Assembly (NCBI GenBank): GCA_947179485.1
Contig: OX359245.1
Span: 27,453,067 to 27,517,066 of the forward strand
Reading direction: 5' to 3'
Source: Allacma fusca
Lineage: Eukaryota; Arthropoda; Collembola; Symphypleona; Sminthuridae
Length of the DNA: 64,000 nt
This document shows, piece after piece, positions 24,650-38,200 of this stretch (within the stretch, counting starts at the first letter, position 1; every line of letters begins with the position of its first letter). A model generated the notes under the pieces. That model did not search any database, was not told where the DNA came from, and saw only the letters and a program-made list of their open reading frames with translations. The translations under genes and the position numbers were made by a program.

Positions 24650-25090
24650 CCCGAATGTTTTCATATTTGATACAAATTTCACGAATGTGCTCACATTTGA
24701 CACAAATTTCCTGAATGTTTTCATATTTGACACAAATTTCCCCAAAGTTTTCATATTTGATACTTTCCCAAATGTTTTCATATTTGACGCAAATTTCCCG
24801 AATGTTTTCATATTTGATACAAATTTAACGAATCTTTTCATAATTGATACAAATTTCCCGCATTTTTTCATATTTTATACAAATTTCCCGAATGTTTCCA
24901 TATCTTATACAAATTTCCCGAATGTTTTCATATTTTATACAAATTTAACGAATATTTTCATATTTGAAAGAAATTTCCCGAATGTTTTCATATTTGACAG
25001 AAATTTCCCGAATGTTTTCATATTTGACAGAAATTTCCCGAATGTTTTCATATTTTATACAAATTTCCAGAAAGTTTTATATTTGTTACG
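24650..25090. repeat. 30-bp minisatellite, about 14-15 units
   Basis: Unit close to CCCGAATGTTTTCATATTTG followed by ATACAAATTT. Because 30 is a multiple of three, the array is open on both strands and yields ten-residue repeats (NFPNVFIFDT on plus, MKTFGKFVSN on minus). Several units differ by single bases and one is shortened. I take the frames as by-products. Confidence 0.9.
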
Positions 25091-27742
25091 AATTCCTTCT
25101 AATTTTTTTGTAATGAAATTTGAAGATGCTTTTGAAAATATTTCATCTGCAGGGACTTGGAGTCTGAATGGATGGTTGCAATAATTGTGAGTCATACTGT
25201 GGGAAACCTACCCTATATGCATGATGGAGCGTTCCGTAATATCCTATTGTGCTGTCATCCAAGGAGGTAATGCAATATTGAGGGCATTACATAAATGCTG
25301 AATGAATGCACTTTGATTTTTTTACGGGGGAATTTATGGGCTCTTGTCAAATCATTTCCAAACCTGTGTGGGGAGATTTGCATGATTCCCTAAAATCACG
25401 TCCTCAGAATCTATGCAAATTCAATTGGTGCAGTGGGATTTTAAGGGCAGAGAAACTGCAGGAGAATGTTTTATATAGGAAAAAAACAAAATTTGGAAAC
25501 CCCCAAAAACCATGGATTTAATTGTAAAATTTTAGACGGATTTCACAAGCGCAAAATTTGAAAACGCTGTAAAAAGCGTACGCATTATTATTTTTGCCAT
25601 TTTTTTGAAAATTCCACGAAAGAGTGAAATTTAAATAGAGAATTTCATTAATTTTGTTACTCTGGCCTAAATTTGACCCCAGTGTCATGTAAAATTTGAG
25701 CTCGACCAGCTGCTGACACAAGATCCGTCACACAAGATGTTTTCCGGTGAAGGGAGTGATTTCCTAAAACAAATGACAGTTAGTGTTTTTGGGGGGAATG
25801 TTAAGGTGCAAAGGAGAAATTTCTCGTCAGTCAACCGTAGAAGGGCGTTTAAGGGACGTCGTCTGGGTCATTAGGGAAGCAAATAGCTCGGATGGAAAAA
25901 TGAGAGAAATCTGGTCCTCACGTGTGCATTCCGGACTTGTAAAAATCTCCACAACTCCCTTTTTCCCTCTCATCACGCGACGCATTCTCACAAGTTCAAC
26001 AGAGCCAGGGAAGAAAGACAGGGAAGTGCTCCAACGGGCTAGAAATATGTGAATTCTTACAGTTCACGCTCAATATTAAGAGCTCCCCTTCAAATGTAAT
26101 TTTTCTTTTGCGAAAAATTATTTGGGGAATTTTCCTGGCGTTACAATAATTATTTTTGTGTTTATTTTAATTCATTGCAACAACCAAAAATACAAGTACC
26201 GCAGGTACTCTGGAAAGGAACCACGTTCTGTTACTATAAAAATTTGCGGTCTTATTTTTTCTGGCAAAATTCTAAAGTTTAAAAAATTTTTAAGTTTGTG
26301 CCCATAAGCGCGCAATGTTTTGTAATCCAGGAAATTTTATACCTTTTTTGGTTGCCCTTACGTGAGACGCTGTTTTGTAGAAGGATAAAATTTTTGCTTT
26401 TGAATGTTTCGAATGTACCGAAAATTTTCCTTAAAGTTTGTTAAATTTGGGATGCTTGGAAATTGGGGATGCTTTTCAACTGCGTGCACCTTTGTAAAAA
26501 TATTCACCCAAATATGTTCCGCGTGTTGGTAAAATTTTAAGGGTGAAAGTGCATCAGTTAAGATTGTACACTTTCAGGTTTTTTTTCCCGAGACTTGTGC
26601 AAATGTTGGTCAATCGTCAGAACGCGGACAGAGTGATTTAGGGCTGAAATGAGAGAACCCCTCTTCCTCAATCCAGATGCTTTAGTGTTGAGAAACGACT
26701 CGTAACACAAGTGGGCACATGTATAACTGTTCAATGCCTTGGACATAGCTCAAGTTCTGCTATGGGGCAACTTGAGCCAAAGGAAGAAAGAAATGTTACT
26801 GATGAGGGCAATTACATTGACGAAAATTACTGCTCCCTGTTCTGGTCGGGCTTTTTGGCATACATGTGCATATGTGTGTTACTCCATTGGAAGGAGTCAA
26901 TCTTGTTTTCATATCCTGTAGCAATTTTCCAATGTTACTCAAATTTGAAGGGAATACTGTATGGGGATAACCCTCAATTGAATAAAAAACCTGCTTGATG
27001 TTCTCACGTCAACGCACCGGTATGATCTGACCTGTCAAATAAATTCTTTTGACTGGCACGAAATCCGTAATGCTTTCAAGAGAAAACATAAAAAAATTCC
27101 CATTACAAAATTGTTGGAGCACAATTGGGTTAGTGAAATCTAATTGGGAAAAAAATTGTACACGAGTTGTGCAAGTAATTGATACAATGTGTAAAATTGA
27201 AAGGGAAAACAATTTTTTCTGTAAATTTTCATTGCAGTTCATTATTATTTAAAAATTACAAAAGAAGGAAAAATGTTACGAAATTTTAGTAAAATGTTGC
27301 CCGCAAATTTTTGGTTCCTTTCGAGCAAATGCAATAATCCTGTTTTTAATTTGTGGCCTACTATGGTCACGGGTTAAAATTTTGTGGAGAGAAAAAATTT
27401 TTTTGCTTTCCGGGGAGTTCGCATGCACCTGGGTGAAAATATCGGACGCTCAAATATTTTTGGGAATTATTACAAATTTTTCTTAAATAAATAGCCATTG
27501 CTTTGGGTTTTCAATAAAAATTTTATTTAAGGATTGCATTTACAGTGCTGAGAGCAAATATGAGGGTTTGTGTAAAAATATGTGTTGATACAGAAATAAT
27601 TCAGTGATGGATAAGTGAAAATGTTTTAAGCCAGAAATTCGGCATGGTTGACACAAATTGTTGACACAAATTTTATGGAAACATGAGCATTTTCTGAGTG
27701 TCGGAAATTTAATAAATATCCAAATATTTGATTGGTTAGGAT
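25091..27742. other. Gene-free stretch 3' of the Cfa array
   Basis: Holds the presumed 3' UTR of Cfa copy A at its right end. Short frames (such as 25783-26052 and 26711-26998) have no recognisable content. No repeat family identified. Confidence 0.5.
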
Positions 27743-29953
27743 TTAGCGGACACTTTCGTAACCACCCTCGACGCCGTTTTTAGCCAACACAATTTGCCAC
27801 AAATGGGTTTTCCTTGAGCGGAAAGATCCGGCGGAAATGCCCAAATAAAAGTTCCACATGCGGTAAAATTTTTTCGAATCTTCAAATAAATGCTCAATTG
27901 TGGGCCAATTCTTGTTAAACCTCTCCCGCCATGCTAGGAGGGTTTTGTCGTAATATGGGCCGAAATTGTGCCAATCTTCTATACTAAAAAGCTCAGTGCA
28001 GGCCACAGGGATATTTGAATGGTGAGGAAGTTCCCCATTTGGGAAAATGTAGGTGTTGAAAAAGGGCTCAATGGATGGGACCCTTTCGGAGTCCATGCCG
28101 ATGGTATGGAGGAGGAAAATCCCGTGGTTCACAAGGCACTTGTTTGCAACTTGGAAAAATGTACGGTAATTTTTACGACCCACGTGCTCAAACATCCCGA
28201 CGGAAACAATCCGGTCAAATCTTTCTTTCAGGTCTCGGTAATCCTGGACGCGAATTTCGACGGGGAGACCTTCGCAGCGCTCCCGTGCAATTTTGGCACC
28301 CTCAACTGACACTGTGATCCCAACCACTTGAACCCCATAATTTTTGGCGAGATGTTTGCACAACCCTCCCCAACCGCAACCGATGTCTAAAACCTTCATG
28401 CCGGGTTCTAATTTCAGCTTCCGGGCAATAAGCTCCATTTTGTTTTCTTGCGCCTCGTCCAGATTTTTTGCATTTTTCCAGTAGCCACAGCTGTAGTTCA
28501 TTGACTTGTCCAGGAAGGATTCAAAAAGAGCATTGCCTGTTAGAAAACAAAAAAATTTTCTAAATGGTACTGAAATAGTTTCCAAAACTTTTACCCACAT
28601 TGTTACCCAAAATAGTTCCCAAATTGGTACCCGAATTGTTGCCTAAATTGTTGTCCAAATTGTTACTCAAATTTTGACCCTTAATTTGTATCTAAGTTTT
28701 TGTCTATATTTTTACGCAAACAATTTGTAACCAAAATTGTTGCACAATTTTCTGCCTGAATTGTTATTCGATTGGTTACCAAATTTTTATCGAAATTATC
28801 ACCAAAATTGTTGCACAAATAATCACCTAAATGGTTTCCCGATTCGCTTTCAAAACTCTTACGCAAACCCTTGCATAAATTGTTATCCAAAAAACTATAC
28901 GCATAATTATTCATAATTGTCATCATACAATTTGTTCAAACTTGCTGCCACAAGATTAACCCAAACTATTTCAACAAGCGTTCAAAAAATGTGAACTACT
29001 GTATTTGATCTGGACAGGAAAAAAAACTCAGAAACATAATTACATTTGAAACGATCTCACTATGAAATTAAATCTTTACAATGGAAGGTGAAAAACAATT
29101 TGATTTGAAATCAAGATAAAAATGTTTATCAAATCCAGTCTTTCTGAATTACCTTAAATAAATCTTCCTGTCAGTGCCTCATGATGACAATCTGGAAGCT
29201 GTTGAAAGCTTGAATAATAATTAGCTTCTTTAATAAATTTAATCACGTACCCGCAGCAATGAAAATCATTGCGCAATGAAAATTGTACCTAGAAACCAAT
29301 AATGGCTTCTACGTACTTGACGGCAGTATATTCGGTGAAATGCAGACAATGTTGGCGGCAAATTATCCGAACTTTGCTGAATTTGTTAAAAAATTGAGTT
29401 TTACTAAAATAACTCCACTTAATTATTTTTTATTTGCCCCCTGTATTTGAAGAATACTCAACGATTAACATTAAATCTTCCGAAGGAAGAAAGTAAATTT
29501 TCATACGAAAAGGAAAAAAATGAAAAAACTCTCACCTTTGTCATAATGCTTCTCCCCAACTTCAAAGCTCCTCTTGGCAGTTTGCTGGTTGAAGAGCTCG
29601 AACTCCAAATAGTGACATAACTTGTGCCATGGGAGACGAAAGTACTTTTTATAAATCCCCTTGAGGATGAGTCGGTGAAAGAACTCGTCAATGCTGTCAA
29701 TATCAATCCAACCGTCCATGTAGGACTCAGCAACGCCCAGGATCCCATCCTGATTGACACGGCGGTAAAACATCTCATTGTGGATTTGAATGTCATGTGG
29801 GGCCGTTCCATTTATCTCGATGCCCGCATCCTGGAACTCCTTCTTCGCCAATGTCTTCAGAGGGGCTTGGAGCACGAAGTACACCACGTACGTAAATGCC
29901 CTCCACATTTTCACCAGGCCCATTACCAAGGGGTAAGTTACGTCCCGAATCAT
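27743..29953 (-). CDS. cfa: Cyclopropane-fatty-acyl-phospholipid synthase, copy A
   Basis: SAM-dependent methylene transfer to the cis double bond of phospholipid acyl chains. Two exons, 29536-29953 and 27743-28536, joined in phase 1 after HYDK with clean GT-AG borders. They sum to 1212 nt, i.e. 403 residues against 382 for E. coli Cfa. Visible: SAM motif VLDIGCGWGG; the residues matching E. coli bicarbonate ligands Cys139 (MNYSCGYW), Glu239 (GMFEHVG), His266 and Ile268 (LLHTIG) and Tyr317 (GPYYDKT); C-terminal GVEGGYESVR against GVENGLRVAR in E. coli. Residues about 1-35 (MIRDVTYPLVMGLVKMW onward) are hydrophobic and absent from the bacterial enzyme, suggesting membrane attachment. The 999-nt intron contains low-complexity sequence. 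It is the most diverged of the intact copies; bacterial ancestry is inferred. Confidence 0.95.
28560..28920. repeat. Degenerate 15-bp tandem repeat in Cfa copy A intron
   Basis: Variants of AAATTGTTNCCCA repeat at roughly 15-bp spacing through the intron. The other Cfa introns (155-263 nt) lack it, which explains the much longer intron of copy A. Confidence 0.7.
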
Positions 29954-31974
29954 TTTCCCAAATTTTTATCACAATTTTGGTATTTTTAGAAAATTTGCAA
30001 ATTTTCTTCCACAATTCACCACTGAAATATTGGCACCCAAAAAATTTTTTAAATGCCAATTTTTGTTCCACCAGTTTTCTTACACCTATCCCCGAAATTT
30101 TCCAGTTGTTTTTTTTTTTAAATTTTGTAATTTTCTCAAAATTTTATGAATTTGCTCAAAATAAGGTTTTTTGTTAAAATTTCAATAAATTTTGTTGATT
30201 CGCAAGTTGTGCAAAAATATTTCACAAATTTTAAGGGCCTGAAGGACGCACTTGCGTAAAATTGTACTTGAGAAGGTGTCAAATTTCAGGAATTTTTTCT
30301 CCCCAAATTCAATAATTTTGGCACAAAACGTTTTTACAAAGTAGGATTTTTTCCTCGCAATCTTTGTGGATTTGAGTAAGAAAACCAGGACAAGAGAGTC
30401 CTGATCATGGGAGAGTCTTGTTCCCAAATGCAGACTGACTTGGTCAGATTTGACACAGAAAGAAATCGTCAAATGGGGTATGTACCAACGTTGGCTTTCC
30501 GTGTCAGTCAGAGTGGGTCTCGGCGGCAGTCAAAATCTTTGTAACTTGTTCTGAAGACCGTCAACATTTTTCATTGCAAAGGATTCAATGGGTATAAAGT
30601 CGCCCTTATGAACCCCACTTGAATTTGAGACAGGCACATATCAAGTTGCTCGATATATAGCAAGTGATAATTATCTTGGACACATGTACCTCTTTGCATT
30701 TTAGATTATGGGGAATTTATTAAGTACAGGCTTTAACATGCGGATACATATGGGTGAGTAGAACTTTGTAAAAAATTTAGCATAGCCCCCTTTTAATTTC
30801 TCTACAGGAATATACATATTTAAAGCTTGTGCAAGAGAAACGCATCAAATCTTCAAGCTCCCTTTCGATTCTCTCTCTCTCTCTCTTTTTTCACCCAATG
30901 AATGGGTTTACAGCTTTTGAAATGCATTTGAGACGCGCGACCGCAAACTTGATTAAAGCTTAGTTTTTTATTAAGCTCATTATCCCACGGGAAAACACTC
31001 TCTGCGAACACCTGCAAAATTTCTAGAAAAAATTATTTATGCAAACCTGAAAATAGCTCAAGTGTAAATAAATTTTTGCCAGCAATTGCGGCGTTGAAGT
31101 TAAATGACAACTTTTGCAAAAGTCACTAAATTTGTTAAAAAGGGGTGTTTCGGGACAACATTTAGTGAGACATGTATTTTATGGATGTCATTTCTGCAGT
31201 GCAAATATTTTTTACGGGAATTTTTGTTCCATAAAAAATGTTTTACATGATTGAACTCGCAAAATAAAATTTTCATTAAAATTTAAAGGGTTAAATTTTA
31301 CTTATGAAAATGTTTGAAGTACTTGCCAACAAATTTAGACAGTGGTAGGAAATTTTAGAGGGATGTGGGTCACCAGAGAAGCAGGATGAAAACAATGGTA
31401 ATTTTTGCACAAGGGTTTGAATGCCAGAAAGAGAAATGATTAATTGATAAATATCTAGCCCGGTCAAGGAACTTGAAATGACATTAATGGGGAAGGATGC
31501 TCAAATCCATTGACATATTGAATTTTCAATGTGCTACTATTTTGGTCGGTGCTCAACTTTGCGGAGGGTTCAGTAAATCCCTCAAATTGATATGGACAAG
31601 GTACCGTCCAAATCACGTTTTCATGCAAATGGTTTAAAGGTGGTCTGGCTTTAGAGAAACTACTTTTTTCCCTCAACTCCGCACGCCTTGCAATAAAACA
31701 CATGAAATCCGGCCGAGCCAAGTGTTTCTTACGAGATGACCAAAGATTAAGGACTAAATTGGTTCTGCATGAAACCGGTATTCCTACAATGGGTGATCAT
31801 AAACCCTGCCGCGCCCTAAACTCTTATTACAGAAAATGATGAAAAACATTTATTTAATTTTTCAAAACTGGTTTCCCCAAATTGTTCCAACAAAAAATAT
31901 TTAATTATATCAAAACCCCTTTAAAATTTTCATACTTAATCTGGAAATTTAACATTAAGGGTAGAGATGGTAAA
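29954..31974. other. Intergenic, upstream of Cfa copy A
   Basis: Presumed promoter and 5' UTR of copy A. A CT microsatellite lies at about 30872-30890. The minus-strand frame at 31464-31721 (85 codons) has no domain I know. No other feature. Confidence 0.5.
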
Positions 31975-32335
31975 ATAAGGGTCAAATTTTTGAAAGTTTC
32001 CTGAAATCATGAAGGGTCAAATTTTTAAAAATTTCCTGAAATCATGAAGGGTCAAATTTTTAAAAATTTCCTGAAATCATTAAGGCTCAAATTTTTAAAA
32101 ATTTCCTTAAATCATTAAGGGTCAAATTATTAAAAATTCTCAAATCATTAAGGGTCAAATTTTTTAAAATTTCCTGAAATCATTAAGGGTCAAATTTTTA
32201 AAAATTTCCTGAAATCATTAAGGCTCAAATTTTTAAAAATTTCCTGCAATCATTAAGGGTCAAATTTTTAAACATTTCCTGAAATCATTAAGGGTCAAAT
32301 GTTTTAAAACTTCCTGAAATCATTAAGGGCAGAAT
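31975..32335. repeat. 35-36-bp minisatellite, about 10 units
   Basis: Unit AAGGGTCAAATTTTTAAAAA followed by TTTCCTGAAATCATT, with point differences and one shortened unit. Confidence 0.9.
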
Positions 32336-34240
32336 ATTTCCTATGTAAAGGGTATCCAAACATTTTTCCCTATTTCACCTCATTGTTCAAAATTTCCCTT
32401 AAAAGCCCTCAATCGTCATTTCCCTTTTTAACAATTACCTCTAAAATTTACAAAAACCATTGAATTTGACAAAATTATGCATACCAGGCCTTAATTCATG
32501 TTTTTGACCCTTTTGATAACAAATGTGGATCAATACAAAAATTTAAAGTTAATTATCAGAAAATTTTAAGAAAATCGGAAGCAATCAGGCCGTTTTATAT
32601 CCAAAAAACTTTAGGGGGGTTGAATATCATCAAAAACCTTTATTAACACTGAATGGGCAGAAGTGTTTACAGTTTTTCCCAACAAAACACGCTTTGTTTT
32701 TGCGCCTGGTTTGTGTACAAATACCTCGCATGCATAATCAGGCTCACAAATATGCCTCCCATATATGGGAACAAGTATTAATACAATTTTCATATGGAAA
32801 GCCAACCTGTTTTAAAGCTCCCTTCAAAGGTATAATATTTTAATTCGAGGTATGTACTTGAGCTCAATAATCCGTGGAAAATGGGGGAAAAAATAAATTA
32901 GCACTTGATAAGACATAAGAAAAATTTAGTGTCTGCTGTTTAGCTCAGAGCAGCAGGAGTATTTGAAGGAATTGCTCATTTGCAAACATTAGTGCACGTT
33001 CTGGTTGTAAAATACACACATTTCTCGCAGTGCCCCTACAACATTGGATTTTCTCAGCAAATTCCTCCTGGATTACGCACATTGGAAATTTCTTCGTCTC
33101 AATGACAAATCTTTACTTGATTTTGTTCTAATTGTAAGCTTGAAAATACACAGTAATTATTTTTCATTTGAACCGTATAAAAACCCATAAAAGTTCCCTT
33201 TCGTTAAGGGATAGTTGAGCAACTAAGTTATGTTTGTTACGTGTTTTCCGTTTTCAATATTTTACAGCGTATGCTCACACAATAGAGAGGTAAAATTTGT
33301 GTATAATTTTAGAAGATATATTTATCCTCTTAATATTTAGGGTCAAAGTGCATAAAGTTGCCAGATAAAGAGCCCATAAAAATTTACAAGGTTTGGGCCA
33401 GGTGCAATTTGGCAAAAAATTATCAACTAATTAATGAACAATTGGCTGGTTGCATATACACGATTTTTATCGGGATGTTTTTAGCATGCGAAGCTCAGGG
33501 AACGGAAATACTGTAACGGCCCTTAATTATTGTAAAAAATTTTAGTGAAAATGTACAGGGTCTTGTTCTGTTGAAAATTTTATTTATTACTACTTGAACT
33601 AATTGGTCCTTGCGTTAAGCTAAAAACATTGGCGTAAACTTATGTATGTATGTTGCAGCCAAAAATTATTTAGCTGCAACAATGCTATAGATTGTCGCTG
33701 TCTCTGGCTTTGAAATGCTGAACTGAGAACATTCACCTCAAAATTTACTGGGGCTGAAGCATTTTAGAAAAGCATTAAAATCGTAAAAATAAATCATGGA
33801 AATTAACTGACACCCCTTAATTTGAGCGTGTATAAACTTTGAACTTAAATTTCCATTTGACCATAACAATCATTTTTCTTCTTGCAAAACGCTTTTAGAT
33901 AAGCACCATTTTATTACCTTCTGTTATTACCTGTAAAATTTGCATGGTACGTTCAAATTGGAAAAACATTTGGAGCACAAAGAGACAATTCAATTAAAAC
34001 TACAGTTTAAATTTTTCGAACATTTTATTAGAGCATTAAATGTTTAACTTTAACCCTGTGGAACCGGGAATGTACACGCCCAAATATTAAAGCGGAAAAT
34101 TCATATTTTTTGGGAATAATTCATTGAAAGATAAGAGAAAATGTTTTCAATTAAAACGAAGTAAAAATTCTAAAAATAATTTCAGAGAAACGGGGTCATG
34201 ATTTCGGTTCCATTCGATAATTATTTCAAATTGACCCGTT
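32336..34240. other. Intergenic, 3' of Cfa copy B
   Basis: Presumed 3' UTR of copy B at the right end. Nothing else recognised; the short frame at 32611-32805 is not convincing. Confidence 0.5.
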
Positions 34241-35724
34241 TTAGCGAACACTGTCGTAACCCCCAATAACGCCATTCTTAGCCAAAACTATTTGCCACAA
34301 CTGTTCTTTCCTCGATCGGAATGCTCCGGCGGCAATACTCAAATAGAAAATCCACATCCGATAAAATCTTTGCGAGTCTTCAAATAAATGCTCGATTGTG
34401 GACCAATTCTTTTTAAAATTTTCCCGCCAAGCACACAGCGTATTGTCATAGTATTGGCCGAAATTGTGCCAGTCTTCAATGGTGAAGAGCTCCGTGGATG
34501 CCACCGGGATGCTTGTATGGTCAGGGAGTTCCCCATTTGGGAAAATATAAGTGTGGAAAAAAGCTTCAGTGTTAAAGACATGGTCGGAGTCCTTGCCAAT
34601 AGTGTGGAGTAACAAAATCCCATGGTTGACCAGACACCTGTTTGTAACTTGAAAAAACGTCCGGTGGTTTTTCAGACCCACGTGCTCAAACATCCCAACG
34701 GAAACAATCCGGTCAAATTGTTCGTTCAGGTCTCGGTAATCTTCTACACGGATTTCAACAGGGAGCCCTTTGCATCGCTCCCGCGCAACTTTGGCTCCCT
34801 CAACTGAAACTGTGGTCCCAACTACGCGGACATTGTAATTTTTGGCCAGATATTTGCACAAGCCGCCCCAACCACAACCAATGTCCAAAACGCGCATGCC
34901 TGGTTCCAGTTTCAGCTTCTGCGCAATGAGTTCCATTTTGTGCTGCTGCGCCTCGTCCAGGTTACTCGCATTTTTCCAGTAGCCGCAGCTGTAGTTCATG
35001 GACTTGTCCAGGAATGATTCAAAAAGTTCGTTTCCTGCAAAATGGGATTGAGTACAAATTTGACAAAATAAGATTTAGCTGGAAGCCTCCACTCGTGCAA
35101 TGGTTCTTTCAAACTAAAATTTGATAAGTATCTTGCATGGACCAAAAAGATTTAGTACGACCTGAAATTTTGCTGGTTCTATGAGAAAGCCTTGAATTAC
35201 AAGGCAATTCGTAAAATTGTAAAACATTATATGATTCCAGCTTAAAAAATAAATATTTTAAATACAAAGGAAGGAATTGTAGCCAAATAAATCTCACCCA
35301 GATCATAATGTTTCCGGCCAACTTCGAAGCTCCTCTGAGCAGTTTGGTTGTTGAAGATTTGATACTCCAAATAGTGACAGATCTTGTTCCATGGAAATTG
35401 GAAATATTTTTTATAAAATCCTTGAAGAATTAGTCGATAGAAGAACTCGTCAATGCTTTCAATGTCAATCCAACCGTCCATGTAGGCCTCAGCAAATCCC
35501 AAAATCTCATCTTGAGCAAACCGGCGGTAGAACATTTCATTGTGAATTTGAATGTCGTGGGGAGCCTTTCCGTTGACCTCGATGCCCGCCTTGTGGAACT
35601 CTTTCTTGATCAATGACTTCAAAGGTCTTTCAAATAAGTAGAAAATGATGTATGTAAATGCTTTCCATATTTGGATCATACCCATGACCAAGGGGTAAAT
35701 TAAGTCTCGAATCATTTCCCCCAT
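34241..35724 (-). CDS. cfa: Cyclopropane-fatty-acyl-phospholipid synthase, copy B
   Basis: Two exons, 35298-35724 and 34241-35034, joined in phase 1 at HYDLG. The total of 1221 nt gives 406 residues; the start is MGEMIRD. All five bicarbonate-site positions are kept (YSCGYW, GMFEHVG, HTIG, QYYDNT) and the SAM loop is VLDIGCGWGG. The N-terminal hydrophobic span LIYPLVMGMIQIWKAFTYII precedes the region where E. coli Cfa begins to align (AGIEVNGKAPHDI against AGIAINGSAPADI). With copy A it keeps the bacterial GMFEHVG form, whereas C, D and E have GILEHVG. The intron is 263 nt. No frame damage seen. Confidence 0.95.
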
Positions 35725-36095
35725 GACTCCGCTATGACTTGTGCTTTTCGAAAAATTGGGGAAATTTTTAATTCCAATCGATCTAAAAAAAACGAGGACA
35801 AATTATGATGACTCAAAGGTTCTTAGACCCTGGGTCGTATCTAACTGTCTATATAGGATTCGAAAATTTACTTTTGACAGAGCGTACACAGGACTAGCTG
35901 TCTTGAGGTTAAGAAATTAAAAGACGCTTTGTAAAAACAAATTTTCCAGGAATGCTCTTTAAACCAAATATGCGTTTCATAGTGAGCCCAAGCCAGGTAA
36001 ATAGAACATTCTTAAATAAATTTTTCTTAAGTACTGTGTTTGCACAAAAAGAGATAGCTTTACACTATTTTTGGACTTTGGGCACTGCCCGTGAC

Positions 36096-36721
36096 GGTTT
36101 CCCATAATGACGTCCCGTGATGAAGCCAAAAGTGTGCCCTCAGGCTATTTTCGAAATACTTCGTTCAAGGCAAAACCTACGACGCAAATGTGTTCTAAAC
36201 CATACCAGAAGCTTAAATAAATTTTTTGGGCCTATTCGGGTAACAGGATACCCGGCTTAGGTTAGCATGGCTGCATCACGATTACTCCAGTTGGTTTTGG
36301 TCAATTCCTGACTATCGCTGCAACCATAGTTTAACGATTATTAGGCGTCAGAATATTTTCGTGGTAATGACATCCGGGCATTGCTCCCGGGTTTTATAAT
36401 ACCCAGAACGGGAAAAATGGGTAAATTGAAAAGTCAGACAAAAAGAAAAATCACTACTGGAATTCAAGCAGAGAATAAGCCATAAGTGGATTCAAATTTT
36501 GTTTGATCCTAATTGGCCAACAGAAACAGCAGTAGCCGTGATGTAACGATGCTAACCTAAGCCGGGTATCCTGTTACCCGAATAGGCCCAAAATATTTAT
36601 TTAAGCTCTAGGTATGGTGTTGAACATATTTGCGTCGTCGGTTTTACCTTGAAGACAGTATTTCGGAAATAGCCTGAGGTGACACTTTTGCCTTCATCAC
36701 GGGACGTCATTATGGGAGACC
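36096..36721. mobile_element. Foldback element with about 190-bp inverted repeats
   Basis: GGTTTCCCATAATGACGTCC at 36096 pairs with the complement ending at 36721. Pairing runs inward for about 190 bp to CCTAAGCCGGGTATCCTG near 36536-36575. The centre is short. It sits upstream of Cfa copy B; the flanks at about 36000-36090 and 36780-36850 also resemble each other, so a local duplication accompanies it. No coding capacity. Confidence 0.85.
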
Positions 36722-38200
36722 TTCACGTGGTTACACATGCCTGGCGCATGAACCTAACAATAAGTCCTGTCAATAGAGCCTTCTCATGAAAAAGGAAACA
36801 TTCCGTAAGCACAGTGTTTACACAGACAGAGAAAGCTCAGACTACTTTTGGACTTAGGGACACAGTCCAAATTGATTAAAATTGAAGGAGACATGACTTT
36901 TGGTGTTGTTTCGTTATTTACACAAGGATGTCTAACTTCATACTTCTTGCATTGAACTCCATGAAAAAATTATTATTATTATAAAACTCTATAGTAGAAA
37001 GGATGCCTCATGATTGCACTGAAGCTGTCATAACTGTCAAAACTGAACAACACAAGTAGGTATTTCTTTGGAAAATATTTACCAGAAATGATCTCGTAAT
37101 TTTCACCAACATAAAGCTCTCAAAAAAGGTTTCTCCGTTTTTGGTCATTAGTTTTCATTGGAAGGTTTTCCCAAAATTCTGCCGAACAAAATTCTGTACA
37201 AAATTTTAAAGATTACTTTCTAGAATTTTTCCAAATAACGAATTTTAACTTACTCAACTAAAATATTTGATTCTCCTAATTTAACGGGCACTTTCGTAAC
37301 CACCCAATACGCCGTTTTTAGCCCCAATAATAGTCACAACAATCATAATCCTAATAAAATTAATCTATATATTCTTGGGCATTTACGAATTTGTAATACC
37401 CAAAGATTCTTACATCTTTCATCGCATATCCAACTATCAGAACAGGATTTTGGACGCCTCCAATAATATTTCAAATTATTCTGGGCGAGCAATTTCTACA
37501 CACAGATACTTGGCGTGAAAGATAACAGCACCGCTTAACGACCTTACAGAAAATAGAGCTCCTGTTTTAGTATAATAGCTGTATGTTCTACAAGCTAAGA
37601 TCAAATATATTTAAATAATTATTATTGGCTTGTGTAAAGTTTCTCTCAATTTTTTTTGCAGGGCCACGCTCACTAGTAAATGGAATTAAGCTGATAGAAA
37701 TTGTCACGGATACCTGGAAAACTCAATGAAATTCCCTGGAAGGTTTTTGAAGAAAATTTTCGCAATCCTAAAAATTTTCCTCACAATGTTGGGAGAAATT
37801 CGGTCTGGAAAAGAATAATTTAGAGTTTTTTACAGTTTTATTTATATTACTACGCTTCGTTTTTGGACGAGACAAGAGTGTAAATTATCTTTTTGCATAA
37901 CGAGGGGCACTTATGCGAAACACAAGTATTCATGCACAACTCATATGAAAAACCAACCGACAGATTTTAAATCCAAGTATGCACCACACAATGAGAGTAA
38001 AATATTTCTGTAGTTGATAAAGAAAAAGTGAGATACAAGGCACAGCCCTGAAATAAATTTTATTTACAATTTCAATAACAGTGCTTTTAGCTGATTGATA
38101 AATGAGAACAATTTCAATTCCAAAGTTTAACAACGTCGCTAATGAACGCATTTTTAGAGTAATTGTTCGAATAAAATTCCAACTATTTGATTTCCCCGTT
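36722..38200. other. Intergenic between Cfa copies B and C
   Basis: Contains a Cfa C-terminal fragment (37281-37325) and the presumed 3' UTR of copy C. The area at 37690-37830 resembles 63310-63470 upstream of the end of copy F, a sign of duplicated intergenic sequence. Confidence 0.5.
37281..37325 (-). pseudogene. Cfa C-terminal fragment
   Basis: Encodes AKNGVLGGYESAR and a stop on the minus strand, matching the last 13 codons of the intact copies. The similarity stops abruptly upstream, so only the tail of a copy survives. Confidence 0.8.

Noticed and set aside
24687-25184. 165-codon repetitive protein (and its minus-strand counterpart)
   Set aside because: Both frames are by-products of a 30-bp minisatellite, whose unit length is a multiple of three.
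31464-31721. 85-codon minus-strand frame
   Set aside because: No domain or conserved motif seen, and no splice context that would support an exon.
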